Of a stretch of 64,000 nucleotides of DNA, positions 8,948 to 19,402 are shown in pieces. Within the stretch, counting starts at the first letter, position 1; each line of letters begins with the position of its first letter. Location: assembly GCF_008727715.1 (NCBI RefSeq), contig NZ_CP044218.1, positions 5,625,501 to 5,689,500 on the forward strand, given 5' to 3'. Source of the DNA: Mesorhizobium terrae. Its GTDB lineage: Bacteria > Pseudomonadota > Alphaproteobacteria > Rhizobiales > Rhizobiaceae. Both the position numbers and the translations under genes were made by a program. The notes under the pieces are model-generated. The model searched no databases. It was not told the DNA's origin and saw nothing but the letters and a program-made list of their open reading frames with translations.

Positions 8948-9317
8948 GGACAAGACATACCAGCCGGTCAGGTTTTCCGAAAAACTCTCCAGAATCACCG
9001 AGCTCTGGCAGCCACGCGTTGTCGCCGAACTGAACGATTACCAGTTCAAGGTGGTTCGTATCGAGGGCGACTTCATCTGGCACGATCACCCGGAAACCGA
9101 TGAGGCGTTCATCGTTCTCAGCGGCCAGTTGCGCATCGATATGCGCGACGGGGCAGTCACCATCGGGCCTGGAGAAATGTTCGTCGTGCCCAAGGGCGTC
9201 GAACACAAGCCTTATGCCGAGAAGGAAGTTCAGCTTCTGCTGGTCGAGCCGCGCGGCGTGCTCAACACCGGTCACGTTGGCGGCGATCGCACCGCGCAGA
9301 ACGACGTCTGGATCTGA
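8946..9317 (+). CDS. Small cupin-domain protein
   Basis: This 123-residue single-cupin protein shows cupin motif 1, with metal-ligand-like residues in GDFIWHDHPETDEAFIVLSG. Motif 2 is in GPGEMFVVPKGVEHKPYAEKE, giving the His, His, Glu and His pattern of metal-binding cupins. It resembles cytoplasmic mannose-6-phosphate-isomerase-like cupins of unknown substrate. The ATG at 8946 follows GGAG by 8 nt and begins directly before the conserved N-terminus MDKTYQPVRF. The frame is open upstream to 8829, but that region is the preceding gene's end and the hairpin. Expression is probably controlled by the hairpin covering its start. Confidence 0.78.
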   Translation: MDKTYQPVRFSEKLSRITELWQPRVVAELNDYQFKVVRIEGDFIWHDHPETDEAFIVLSGQLRIDMRDGAVTIGPGEMFVVPKGVEHKPYAEKEVQLLLVEPRGVLNTGHVGGDRTAQNDVWI

Positions 9318-9353
9318 GACGGCGGCGCGGAGCTATTCCCGCGACCTTCGGGA

Positions 9354-10508
<1,155 letters not shown>

Positions 10509-10632
10509 TTACATTTACCAGCCGTTATGGTTACCGTTCCCAGTAAATATTTAATGAAGTGAAGCCGTGATTTGCGGGTAACCGACGCTTGGTGTATGCC
10601 GCGCCGGCTTCCTTTCCCGCAGATGGACCGAC

Positions 10633-11319
10633 ATGCCCCAGCCAGACCTTGTCATTTTCGATTGCGACGGCGTGCTCGTCGATTCCGAAATCATCGCCGC
10701 TCGCGTCGAAGCCGAGCTGATCACCGAAGCAGGCTTCGAGATCGGCGCCGAGGAGATCGCCGAGACCTATGCCGGCCTGACCTTCAAGGACATCATGATG
10801 GCGATCGAGGAGAAGGCGAACATCCCCTTCCAGGCCTCGATGATCATTCGCGCCGAAGAACTGGTGGACCGCAAGCTACGCTCCGACGTGCGCGCCATCG
10901 ACGGCGTGCACCAGGCCGTTGCCGCGATCACCGCGCCACACTGCATCTGCTCGAATTCGCGCAGCGAACGCATCACCTTCATGCTGGACAAGGTGCGGCT
11001 GTTGCCGCTGTTCCAGGGCCGTATCTTCTCGGCGCTGGAGACCCCGACGAAGAAAACCAAGCCGGCGCCGGACGTCTTCCTCTACGCAGCCGAGAAATTC
11101 AAGGCGAACCCGGCCAACACATTTGTCATCGAGGATTCGGCCCATGGCGTGCAGGGCGCCCGCGCCGCCGGCATGCGCGTCATCGGCTTCACCGGTGCCT
11201 CGCACAGCTACCCGGGCCATGCCGATGCACTGACCGAAGCCGGTGCCGAAACCGCTATCAGCCGCTGGTCCGACCTGAAAGGCGTTCTTGCCGCTCTCTC
11301 CGAGTGGTCGGACGCCTGA
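10633..11319 (+). CDS. HAD-family phosphatase (beta-phosphoglucomutase/YieH-like)
   Basis: This HAD subfamily IA enzyme has 228 residues. Motif I is IFDCDGVLVDSE with Asp10 and Asp12. Motif II is CSNSRSERI, motif III Lys is in TKKTKPAPDVF, and motif IV is VIEDSAHGVQGARAAG. A small helical cap lies between residues 17 and 85. Family members hydrolyse phosphosugars, 6-phosphogluconate or similar. The ATG at 10633 begins right before the first beta strand. It is monocistronic, with a hairpin downstream. Confidence 0.85.
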   Translation: MPQPDLVIFDCDGVLVDSEIIAARVEAELITEAGFEIGAEEIAETYAGLTFKDIMMAIEEKANIPFQASMIIRAEELVDRKLRSDVRAIDGVHQAVAAITAPHCICSNSRSERITFMLDKVRLLPLFQGRIFSALETPTKKTKPAPDVFLYAAEKFKANPANTFVIEDSAHGVQGARAAGMRVIGFTGASHSYPGHADALTEAGAETAISRWSDLKGVLAALSEWSDA

Positions 11320-11332
11320 CGCTTGGACGCGG

Positions 11333-11359
11333 CAGCCCTTCCCCAAGCGAGAAGGGCTG
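11333..11359. terminator. Hairpin between convergent genes
   Basis: CAGCCCTTC (11333-11341) pairs perfectly with GAAGGGCTG (11351-11359) around a 9-nt loop. It lies in the 50-bp space between the convergent HAD phosphatase and lipoprotein genes. TCCTT follows on the plus strand. It is a likely weak bidirectional terminator. Confidence 0.5.
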
Positions 11360-11372
11360 TCCTTGACGGAGA

Positions 11373-12158
11373 CTAGCGAGGAATATCCGAGATCGTGGTC
11401 TGGCTACCCTGAGCGGGCGCTGCCGGCGCGGTCGCGACCGGAGCCGCCTTCGGCTTCGGCTTGTGAACCCGACGCTTCACCGGCTTCTGCTCGCTCGGCT
11501 TCTCGACCTTCTTGGTCACCCCTTCATCGAAGCCGGCAAAGGCCTGATAGGTGTTGGCGGTCGGCTCGGGAATGGAAATATTGGAATCGTTCAGCACGAA
11601 CTGGGTGGCCGACGAGGTGTCGGAAATCTGCACCTTGTGCTGATAGATCTGCGAATAAAGCACCTTGTCGCCTTCGACGACGGCGATGCGGATCGGCATG
11701 GTTATGGTGCCGGGCGTCACCATCGGGCCCGGAACGACGCGACCGGCAACGGCGATCTTCATGTTGAGCATGCCGTTGTTGCGGGTGCAGTCGCGGGTCA
11801 CTTCGCCGATCGAAGCCTGGTAGACGACACGCGAGGAATCGTCCTGCGGCGCATTGCTGGTGTCGACGGCCGCGGCGTCCTGGCCCTTCTTGGCCTTCGG
11901 TTTCGCTCCTGCCTTGGCATAGGTGCTGTAGAAGGCGGTACCTTCGCGCAGCGTCACCTTCGGGCAGAAGGCTCTGAGATCGGAGGCCTTGACCTTCGCC
12001 ACTTCGGCGTTGATGGCCGCATCGTCCTTCTTGCCCATACCCATGAAGCCGCCGCCGGAACTGCCGCCGTCGCTCGATTGGCAGCCTGCGACGATCAGCA
12101 TAAAGCCCATCGACATGAAACCCGCGACAAAGCGGCTGTTGGACGAACGAAACACCAT
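11373..12158 (-). CDS. Putative outer-membrane lipoprotein, rhizobial, function unknown
   Basis: The 261-residue product starts with a signal peptide ending in a clear lipobox, LIVAGC, followed by SSDGGSSGGG, so it is predicted to be a lipoprotein. The middle, about residues 40-200, contains two spaced cysteines (AFCPKV and TRDCTR) and beta-rich segments. The C-terminal tail is Lys/Pro/Ala-rich (KPVKRRVHKPKPKAAP), low complexity and basic, possibly interacting with cell wall or LPS. The ATG at 12158 is preceded by AGGGAA; an in-frame GTG at 12176 is possible. It is divergent from thrC. I recognise no named family. Confidence 0.72.
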   Translation of the reverse strand: MVFRSSNSRFVAGFMSMGFMLIVAGCQSSDGGSSGGGFMGMGKKDDAAINAEVAKVKASDLRAFCPKVTLREGTAFYSTYAKAGAKPKAKKGQDAAAVDTSNAPQDDSSRVVYQASIGEVTRDCTRNNGMLNMKIAVAGRVVPGPMVTPGTITMPIRIAVVEGDKVLYSQIYQHKVQISDTSSATQFVLNDSNISIPEPTANTYQAFAGFDEGVTKKVEKPSEQKPVKRRVHKPKPKAAPVATAPAAPAQGSQTTISDIPR

Positions 12159-12296
12159 GAAATGCGGTTCCCTCACGCGAAGCAGGCGACCTATAGCAAC
12201 GAGACGGCAAAAATGCGACTGAGGGCGCGCACAAATTCACGCTTTCGCCGCCAGAAGGGCAATTGGCCGTCAGGCCGCTGAAATGGAAAGTCGACA

Positions 12297-13694
12297 ATGC
12301 GCTATGTGAGTACACGCGGCGAGGCCCCCGCGCTCGGATTTTCGGACACGGTTCTGGCCGGGCTGGCGCGCGACGGCGGCCTCTACGTGCCCGAAACCTG
12401 GCCGCACTTCTCGGCCGCAGAGCTGCATTCCATGCGCGGTCTGCCCTATGCCGACCTCGCCATCCGCGTGCTGACGCCCTTTCTCGGCGGCGAGATCGCG
12501 CCGGCTATCTTCGAGAAGCTGGTGCGCGAAGCCTACGCCACCTTCCGCCACGAGGCGGTCTGCCCGCTGGTACAGACGGGGCACAACACGTTCGTGCTCG
12601 AACTCTTTCACGGCCCGACCCTGGCATTCAAGGACGTCGCCATGCAGCTATTGGCGCGGTTGATGGACCATGTGCTGTCCGAGCGCGGCGAGCGGGCGAC
12701 AATCGTCGGCGCCACATCGGGCGACACCGGCGGCGCGGCCATCGAGGCCTTTGCCGGGCGCGAGCGCACCGACATCGTCATCCTGTTCCCGAAGGGCCGC
12801 GTCTCGCCGGTGCAGCAGCGGCAGATGACGACGTCCACCGCGGCCAATGTCCACGCGCTGGCGATCGAGGGTAATTTCGACGACTGCCAGGGCATGTTGA
12901 AGGACATGTTCAACGACCATGGCTTCCGCGACGGCGTCGCGCTGTCGGGCGTCAATTCCATCAACTGGGCCCGCATCATGGCCCAGATCGTCTATTATTT
13001 TTCGTCGGCACTGTCGCTCGGCGCTCCCGATCGTCCGGTCTCCTTCACCGTGCCGACTGGCAATTTCGGCGATATCTTCGCCGGATACGCCGCCAAGCGC
13101 ATGGGCCTGCCGATAGAGCAACTCGTGATCGCCACCAACGACAACGACATCCTGGCACGCACGCTGGCCAGCGGCGAATACCGCATGAAAGGCGTCGTCG
13201 CCACGACATCACCCTCGATGGACATCCAGATCTCGTCCAATTTCGAGCGGCTTTTGTTCGAGGCTTCCGACCGCGACGCCGCAACCGTGCGCCGCTATAT
13301 GAATTCGCTGAAGCAGTCCGGCGCCTTCACCATCGAGGCCGGTGGGCTCGCCCGTATCCGCGCTGAATTCGACGCGGGCCGCGCCACCGAATCGGAAGTC
13401 GCCGAGACGATCCGCGCCACGCTGGCCGGCTCGGGATATCTGCTCGACCCGCATACGGCGTCCGGCGTCCACGTCGCCGCCACGCAGACGGCGAGCGCAG
13501 TGCCGATGATCGTGCTTAGTACCGCGCATCCGGCGAAATTTCCGGCGGCGGTGGAAGCGGCGAGCGGCATCCATCCCGCTCTGCCGGCATGGCTTGCCGA
13601 CTTAATGAATTCGGAGGAAAGATATGCGGTACTTCCATCCGACCTGAAAATGGTGGAAGATTATGTTCGTCGCCGCTCCCGGGCGGCGCGTTAG
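12297..13694 (+). CDS. thrC: Threonine synthase
   Basis: ThrC converts O-phosphohomoserine to threonine. The 465-residue protein begins MRYVSTRGEAP as in gram-negative ThrC. It carries the PLP lysine in HGPTLAFKDVA (Lys112), a phosphate-binding SGDTGGAA motif and the C-terminal region with LSTAHPAKFP, a typical ThrC signature. The homoserine kinase gene lies elsewhere in the window (21372-22334). The M16 protease gene starts 14 nt after its stop, so the two are probably co-transcribed. Confidence 0.96.
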   Translation: MRYVSTRGEAPALGFSDTVLAGLARDGGLYVPETWPHFSAAELHSMRGLPYADLAIRVLTPFLGGEIAPAIFEKLVREAYATFRHEAVCPLVQTGHNTFVLELFHGPTLAFKDVAMQLLARLMDHVLSERGERATIVGATSGDTGGAAIEAFAGRERTDIVILFPKGRVSPVQQRQMTTSTAANVHALAIEGNFDDCQGMLKDMFNDHGFRDGVALSGVNSINWARIMAQIVYYFSSALSLGAPDRPVSFTVPTGNFGDIFAGYAAKRMGLPIEQLVIATNDNDILARTLASGEYRMKGVVATTSPSMDIQISSNFERLLFEASDRDAATVRRYMNSLKQSGAFTIEAGGLARIRAEFDAGRATESEVAETIRATLAGSGYLLDPHTASGVHVAATQTASAVPMIVLSTAHPAKFPAAVEAASGIHPALPAWLADLMNSEERYAVLPSDLKMVEDYVRRRSRAAR

Positions 13695-13708
13695 GGAGTC
13701 TGAACTAT

Positions 13709-15001
13709 ATGGGTGTTGAGGTAAGCCGTCTGTCGAACGGCCTGACAGTCGCCACCGAAACCCTTCCAAGCATCGAATCCGTCGCGCTCGGCGCCTGGGT
13801 CAAGTCCGGGGCCCGCAACGAGCGTGAGGATGAGCATGGGATGGCGCATCTTCTCGAGCATATGGCCTTCAAGGGCACGAGGAGGCGTTCCGCCTTCCAG
13901 ATCGCTTCGGAAATCGAGAATGTCGGCGGTGAAATCAACGCCGCCACCAGCGTCGAGACAACATCCTTCTACGCCCGCGTTCTATCCAACGACGTTCCGC
14001 TGGCCGTGGATATCCTGGCAGACATCCTGCAGGAATCGGAATTCGATCCGGAGGAGTTGGAGCGGGAGCAGAACGTCATCCTGCAAGAGATCGGCGCTGC
14101 GCACGACACGCCCGACGACGTCGTCTTCGACCATTTCACGGAAACCGCCTTCCGCCACCAGACCATCGGCCGCTCGATCCTGGGCACGCCGGAGACGGTG
14201 CAATCCTTCACCTCCAGGCAGTTGCACGATTTCATGGAGCGCCAATACGGCGCCGAACGCATGGTGATGGTCGCTGCCGGCGACGTGAAGCATGACGAGT
14301 TCGTGCGCGAGGTGGAAAAGAAGCTCGGCTCCTTCCGCTCCAAGGCCGAAAACGCCGCGCCGCAATACGCCCAGTATGTCGGCGGCGACTTCCGCGAGAA
14401 CCGCGACCTGATGGACGCGCAGATCGTGCTCGGTTTCGAGGGCCGCGCCTATCACGTGCGCGATTTCTATGCCTCGCAGGTGCTGTCGATGATCCTCGGC
14501 GGCGGTATGTCGTCTCGCCTGTTCCAGGAAGTGCGCGAGAAGCGCGGCCTTTGCTATTCGGTCTATGCCTTCCACTGGGGCTTTTCCGACACCGGCATCT
14601 TCGGCGTCCACGCCGCGACCGGCCAGAACGACATTGCCGAACTGGTGCCGGTGATCGTGCGCGAATTGCAGCGGGCCGGCGAAGCGATCGCCCAGGAAGA
14701 GCTCGACCGTGCGCGCGCGCAATACCGCGCCGGCCTCATCATGTCGGCGGAAAGCCCCGCCAGCCGCGCCTCGCAGATCGCCCGCCAGCTTCTGCTGTTC
14801 GGCCGGCCTATCCCGAAGGAAGAGCTGATGGAACGGCTCGGCGCGCTGACGATCGAGCGCCTGACCGACCTATCGTCCCGCCTGTTCTCGACCCGGCCGA
14901 CCCTGGCTGCCGTCGGACCGATCGGCACGCTGGCGCCCTATGAGGCGGTTCTCGACACGCTTCCGGGCATCGAGGTCGCGGCCCGCAAGCTTGCCGTCTG
15001 A
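13709..15001 (+). CDS. M16-family zinc metalloprotease, mitochondrial processing peptidase-like
   Basis: This 430-residue pitrilysin-family protein has the inverted zinc motif HLLEH (residues 47-51) and the downstream Glu of the NVILQEI region, so it looks catalytically competent. Two homologous halves are visible, the second beginning near LVDAQIVLGFEG-type sequence at residue 240. The GGGMSSRLFQEVREKRGLCY segment is the glycine-rich signature of the MPP/PqqF-like group. The ATG at 13709 is preceded by AGGGAG and starts MGVEVSRLSNGL; the frame is open upstream only because it overlaps thrC. Cytoplasmic peptide degradation or processing is the inferred role. Confidence 0.92.
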   Translation: MGVEVSRLSNGLTVATETLPSIESVALGAWVKSGARNEREDEHGMAHLLEHMAFKGTRRRSAFQIASEIENVGGEINAATSVETTSFYARVLSNDVPLAVDILADILQESEFDPEELEREQNVILQEIGAAHDTPDDVVFDHFTETAFRHQTIGRSILGTPETVQSFTSRQLHDFMERQYGAERMVMVAAGDVKHDEFVREVEKKLGSFRSKAENAAPQYAQYVGGDFRENRDLMDAQIVLGFEGRAYHVRDFYASQVLSMILGGGMSSRLFQEVREKRGLCYSVYAFHWGFSDTGIFGVHAATGQNDIAELVPVIVRELQRAGEAIAQEELDRARAQYRAGLIMSAESPASRASQIARQLLLFGRPIPKEELMERLGALTIERLTDLSSRLFSTRPTLAAVGPIGTLAPYEAVLDTLPGIEVAARKLAV

Positions 15002-15016
15002 TCCAGGCCGGCGGCC

Positions 15017-15613
15017 GTGTTCGCGCTTCCTTTCTTTCGCCGGGACCAGCCGGTACTGAAAGGGGAAAAGGTCGCTCTGCGCGTTCCGCTGCCGGGCGAT
15101 CATCGGGAGTGGTCGACGCTGCGCGGCGAAAGCCGCGCCTTTCTCGAGCGGTGGGAGCCACGCTGGACACCCGACGAGCTTGAGCGCTCGGCCTGGCGCC
15201 ACCGTATCGGCCGCTACCGCGAGGACTACGCCCAGGGCACGGCCGTCGCCCTCTTCATCTTCGAGCGCAGCTCTGGCAAGCTCGCCGGCGGCATCACCCT
15301 AGGCAACATTCGCCACGGCGTCGCCCAGAGCGGCCATATTGGCTACTGGATCGGCGAGCGCTATGCCGGCAAGGGGCTGATGACCGACGCCGTCAAGGTG
15401 CTTGCGGGCTTCGCCTTCGATACGCTCAAGTTGCACCGGATCGAAGCTGCCTGTATTCCCGACAACATTCGTTCGATCCGCGTGCTTGAAAAAGCCGGAT
15501 TCCAGCGTGAAGGACTTCTGCGCTCCTATCTTCGGATCAACGGGGCCTGGCAGGACCACTATCTCTATGCCCGGATCGCCGACGATCCGCCGGCATCCGC
15601 AACGAAGGGCTGA
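15017..15613 (+). CDS. GNAT N-acetyltransferase, RimJ/RimL type
   Basis: This is a GNAT acetyltransferase of 198 residues. The N-terminal LKGEKVALRVPLPGDHREWSTLRGES resembles RimJ (ribosomal protein S5 alanine acetyltransferase). The acetyl-CoA loop region GYWIGERYAGKGLMTDAV is followed by HRIEAACIPDNIRSIRVLEKAGF, the typical RimJ/RimL ending. It follows the M16 gene by 15 nt and precedes the EAL gene by 2 nt, so it is in the same transcription unit. Substrate remains inferred. Confidence 0.85.
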   Translation: MFALPFFRRDQPVLKGEKVALRVPLPGDHREWSTLRGESRAFLERWEPRWTPDELERSAWRHRIGRYREDYAQGTAVALFIFERSSGKLAGGITLGNIRHGVAQSGHIGYWIGERYAGKGLMTDAVKVLAGFAFDTLKLHRIEAACIPDNIRSIRVLEKAGFQREGLLRSYLRINGAWQDHYLYARIADDPPASATKG

Positions 15614-15615
15614 TT

Positions 15616-18504
15616 TTGACGAAATTCCTGCGAAACGGGCCGGTGCTTGCCTTCGTCCTGGCGACGATGGTGACGCTTTTCGCCGCCGCTTCCGCCTATG
15701 CCGTGGAACCGATCAAGATTTCCCGCGATGATGTGGCGCTCGACCTTTCGGGTGCAGTGGAAATCTACCGCAACCAGGGCGAGAATTTCCAGGTTTCGAC
15801 GGCACCAGGTTCGGACGGCATCGTGCGGCGCATCGAGGTCGAGGCTAACGACAAGCGCTCGACCGGCGACTGGGCCGTGTTCGCGCTGGCCAACGCCACC
15901 GACGACGTCATCGACCGGCTGATCGTGGCGCCGCATTTCCGGCTGGTCAAATCCGGCATCTTCTGGCCCGACCTCGGCTCCACCCGCATCGCGGCCATCA
16001 CACCTTCCGAAGGCTTCGCGCTCGATAAGCAGGCGAGCCCCGATGCTGACGTCTTCCGGGTCACGCTGAACCCGGGCTCGGTGGTGACGTTCATCGCCGA
16101 ACTGGCGTCGCCGAAGCTGCCGCAGGTCTATCTGTGGGAGCCGGAGGCCTACAAGGACACGGTCAATTCCTACACGCTCTATCGCGGCATCGTCATCGGC
16201 ATTGCCGGCCTGTTGGCGCTGTTCTTGACCATCCTGTTCGTAGTCAAGGGCACCTCGCTCTTCCCGGCCACAGCGGCGCTCGCCTGGGCGGTGCTCGCCT
16301 ATATCTGCATCGACTTCGGCTTCCTGGCCAAGATCATCCAGGTGGCGCCGGGCTCAGAGCAAGTGTGGCGCGCCGGCGCGGAAGTGGCGCTTGCCACCAC
16401 CTTCGTCGTCTTCCTGTTCACCTATCTCAACCTCAACCGCTGGCACGGCCATTTCAGCTACGGCGCCGTCGTTTGGGTGCTTGGCCTCGCCGCCATCGCT
16501 GGCATCGCCATCATCGACCCGGCAATCGCCGCCGGCATCGCGCGCATCTCCTTCGCCGCCACCGCCGTCACCGGCCTCGGGCTCATCATCTTCCTCGGCC
16601 TGCGCGGCTACGATCGCGCCATCATGCTGGTGCCGAGCTGGGTGATGGTGTTGTTATGGGCGGCGGGCTCGTGGATGGCGATTACCGGCCTGCTCGACAA
16701 CGACATCGTGCAGCCTGCGCTGGGCGGCGGGCTGATCCTGGTGATCCTTTTGATCGGCTTCACCGTCATGCAGCACGCCTTCGCCGGCGGCGCCCTGCAT
16801 CAGGGCCTGTTCTCCGACCTCGAGCGACAGGCGCTGGCCGTCGCCGGCTCCGGTGACACCGTGTGGGATTGGGACGTGCTGCGCGACCGCGTCGTCACCC
16901 GCCCCGATGTCAGCCTGCAGCTTGGCCTCGCGCCGGGCAGCCTTGGCGGCGCCGCCCGCAACTGGCTGCCGGTGCTGCATGCCGATGACCGCGACACCTT
17001 CCGCACCACGCTCGATGTGGTGCTGGAGCATCGCCGCGGCCGTGTGGCGCAGAATTTCCGCCTGCGCGGCGCCGACGGCCACTATCATTGGTTCTCGCTG
17101 AGGGCCCGCCCGGTTATCGGCTCCGACGGCGAGGTCATCCGTTGCGTCGGCACGATGGTCGACGTGACGGAGCAGAAGAAATCGGAAGAGCGCCTGCTGC
17201 ACGACGCCGTGCACGACAACCTCACCGGCCTGCCCAACCGCGAATTGTTCATGAACCGGCTGGAAGCGATCATCTCGATCGCCCGCACCGAGGACAAGGT
17301 GCGCCCGACCGTCTTCGTCATCGACATCGACCGCTTCAAGCAGGTCAATGACGGGCTAGGTATCTCGGCCGGCGACACCATCCTGCTCACCGTGGCGCGG
17401 CGCTTGCACCGCCTGCTGAAGCCGAAGGATTCGCTATCGCGTTTCGCCGGCGACCAGTTCGCGCTCATGCTCTTGTCCGAGCAGGACCCGGCCCGCATCG
17501 CCGCCGTAGCCGACGCGATCAAGCACGCGATCAGTTCACCTATCACCTTCGCCAAGCGCGAGATCGTGCTGACCGCCTCGATCGGCCTCATCACCTGGAC
17601 GACGGATCAAGTCTCGGCCGACGACCTGGTCAAGGATGCCGAACTTGCCATGCACCAGGCCAAGCGCTTTGGCGGGGACCGCATCGAACCGTTCCGTCCG
17701 GCCTTCCGCACGGTCGGCACCGACCGGCTGCAATTCGAATCCGATTTGCGCCGCGCCATCGAACGGCGCGAATTCACCCTCGCTTACCAGCCGATCGTGC
17801 GGCTCGAAGATTCCAGCGTGGCCGGTTTCGAGGCGCTTTTGCGCTGGGACCACCCGCGCCGCGGCATGATCCCGCCGGCCGACTTCATTCCGGTGGCCGA
17901 AAGCTGCGGTCTCATCGTCCAGCTCGGCCTGTTCGCCATGCAGAAGGCGGCGGAAGACCTGGCGATCTGGCAGAAGCAGATCGGTGACGCGCCGCTGTCG
18001 GTTTCGGTCAACCTGTCCAGCCGCCAGCTGATCCGGCGCGACCTGGTCACCGACGTGCGCTCGGTCATCGCCCGCGCCGGACTCAAGCCGCGCTGTCTCA
18101 GGCTGGAACTTACCGAGTCGCTGGTCATGGACAATCCCGAGCAGGCCGCGCATGTACTCAATAAGTTGAAGCAGCTCGGCATAGGGCTGTCGCTGGACGA
18201 TTTCGGCACCGGCTACTCCTCACTGTCCTATCTGACCCGCTTCCCGTTCGACACGATCAAGATCGACAAGAGCTTCATCGACGACACCTCGCCGAAGCGC
18301 GCGGTGCTGCTGCGCTCGATGGTCAACATGGCCCATGAACTCGGCCTTTCGGTCGTGGCGGAAGGCATTTCGGACCAGAGCGATGCGCTGGAACTGCGCC
18401 AGATGGGCTGCGAATACGTACAGAGCTTCATGTTCGGCGCGCCGATGAACGCCGACGCCGTCATCAAGCTGCTGCGCGAACAATATCCGCTCACCCAGGC
18501 CTGA
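15616..18504 (+). CDS. Membrane EAL phosphodiesterase with PAS and degenerate GGDEF domains
   Basis: The 962-residue protein starts at TTG 15616. It has a signal peptide (to about 29), a periplasmic beta-rich region to about 185, and about seven membrane helices between 190 and 395 (7TMR-DISM-like). A PAS domain with PAC motif follows (about 405-515), then GGDEF (about 530-690) and EAL (about 700-955). The GGDEF signature is AGDQF (611-615), so cyclase activity is unlikely. EAL keeps E739-A-L and DDFGTGYSS from Asp861, and the other metal-binding acidic positions, so c-di-GMP hydrolysis is likely. The motif usually QGF/QGY near the C-terminus is QSFMF. It probably senses an envelope signal and lowers c-di-GMP. 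Confidence 0.9.
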   Translation: MTKFLRNGPVLAFVLATMVTLFAAASAYAVEPIKISRDDVALDLSGAVEIYRNQGENFQVSTAPGSDGIVRRIEVEANDKRSTGDWAVFALANATDDVIDRLIVAPHFRLVKSGIFWPDLGSTRIAAITPSEGFALDKQASPDADVFRVTLNPGSVVTFIAELASPKLPQVYLWEPEAYKDTVNSYTLYRGIVIGIAGLLALFLTILFVVKGTSLFPATAALAWAVLAYICIDFGFLAKIIQVAPGSEQVWRAGAEVALATTFVVFLFTYLNLNRWHGHFSYGAVVWVLGLAAIAGIAIIDPAIAAGIARISFAATAVTGLGLIIFLGLRGYDRAIMLVPSWVMVLLWAAGSWMAITGLLDNDIVQPALGGGLILVILLIGFTVMQHAFAGGALHQGLFSDLERQALAVAGSGDTVWDWDVLRDRVVTRPDVSLQLGLAPGSLGGAARNWLPVLHADDRDTFRTTLDVVLEHRRGRVAQNFRLRGADGHYHWFSLRARPVIGSDGEVIRCVGTMVDVTEQKKSEERLLHDAVHDNLTGLPNRELFMNRLEAIISIARTEDKVRPTVFVIDIDRFKQVNDGLGISAGDTILLTVARRLHRLLKPKDSLSRFAGDQFALMLLSEQDPARIAAVADAIKHAISSPITFAKREIVLTASIGLITWTTDQVSADDLVKDAELAMHQAKRFGGDRIEPFRPAFRTVGTDRLQFESDLRRAIERREFTLAYQPIVRLEDSSVAGFEALLRWDHPRRGMIPPADFIPVAESCGLIVQLGLFAMQKAAEDLAIWQKQIGDAPLSVSVNLSSRQLIRRDLVTDVRSVIARAGLKPRCLRLELTESLVMDNPEQAAHVLNKLKQLGIGLSLDDFGTGYSSLSYLTRFPFDTIKIDKSFIDDTSPKRAVLLRSMVNMAHELGLSVVAEGISDQSDALELRQMGCEYVQSFMFGAPMNADAVIKLLREQYPLTQA

Positions 18505-18510
18505 CCTTTG

Positions 18511-18560
18511 TTCCTTCTCCCTGTTCACGGGGAGAAGGCGCCCGAAGAGTGGATGAGGGG
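18511..18560. repeat. Rhizobial-type intergenic palindromic repeat / possible terminator
   Basis: CCTTCTCCC (18513-18521) pairs with GGGAGAAGG (18530-18538), followed by a degenerate CGCCCGAAG and GGATGAGGGG tail. From memory, this hairpin plus GGATGAGGGG layout is an abundant short intergenic element of Mesorhizobium and relatives; I could not search for it. It lies between convergent genes and may end transcription of both. Confidence 0.5.
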
Positions 18561-18644
18561 TAGCTCTGCGCTCTCGGATGGAAGCCGCCGACAGAACACC
18601 TCCCGACAAAGGCGGTTCAGCCTCTATAAGGAATGGAAGTCCGC

Positions 18645-19280
18645 CTAGGCGTGCCCGGCGGCGGCGCTGAAATGCGCGAGGTTGACGCCGATGCTGGCCA
18701 GGATGCGATCATATTTGCGATCGATGTCCGGATCGAACAGCAATTCCGGCGTCGCCGGGCAGGTCAGCCAGCCGTTTTCGGCGATTTCGGTTTCGAGCTG
18801 GCCGGCACCCCAGCCGGAATAACCCAGCGCCATCAGCGCATGACGCGGCCCGTGGCCGGTCGAGATCGCGCGTAATATGTCGACTGTTGCCGTGAGACAG
18901 ATGTCATCCGACACCGGCAGCGAGGATTCGACGCGATAATCACCCGTGTGCAGCACGAAGCCGCGGCTGCGATCGACCGGCCCGCCATTGCGAACGACGA
19001 AGTCGCGCGCCTCCTGCGGCAGGCGGATTGCTTCCTGCTCGTTCATGATGCCGAGCTGGACCAGGAGGTCGGGAAACAGCATCTGCTGGGTCTGATTGAT
19101 GATCAGCCCCATGGCGCCCTCATCCGAATGCGCGCAGATGTAGATGACCGAACGCGCGAACCGCTCGTCCTTCATGCCGGGCATGGCGATGAGGAACTGG
19201 TCGTCGAGGAAGCCGTTCTTTCCGGCTGTCTTCTTGTTGCGCAGGAGCTCCATAGGCAAAGCGTAACGCGTTTCCGGCAT
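18645..19280 (-). CDS. YqgE/AlgH family protein
   Basis: This is a UPF0301 (YqgE/AlgH) protein of about 211 residues. The conserved stretch [13 protein letters not shown] is followed by [23 protein letters not shown] and [15 protein letters not shown], then the C-terminal [18 protein letters not shown], all family hallmarks. Biochemical function is unknown; in Pseudomonas AlgH was linked to alginate regulation. The start is uncertain. ATG at 19280 and ATG at 19253 are both plausible and neither has a strong Shine-Dalgarno. It is divergent from the DsbD-domain gene. Confidence 0.87.
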   Translation of the reverse strand: MPETRYALPMELLRNKKTAGKNGFLDDQFLIAMPGMKDERFARSVIYICAHSDEGAMGLIINQTQQMLFPDLLVQLGIMNEQEAIRLPQEARDFVVRNGGPVDRSRGFVLHTGDYRVESSLPVSDDICLTATVDILRAISTGHGPRHALMALGYSGWGAGQLETEIAENGWLTCPATPELLFDPDIDRKYDRILASIGVNLAHFSAAAGHA

Positions 19281-19402
19281 GCTTGAAAGATGCCATTGGT
19301 GCAATTCGCCCCAGCCACAAGTCGGCCATGTCACACAAATATGATGGGGCCTGTCGTGCGAAATCGGTTGCGCGGACAGTTTGGGACGGTCAAACCAACG
19401 TG

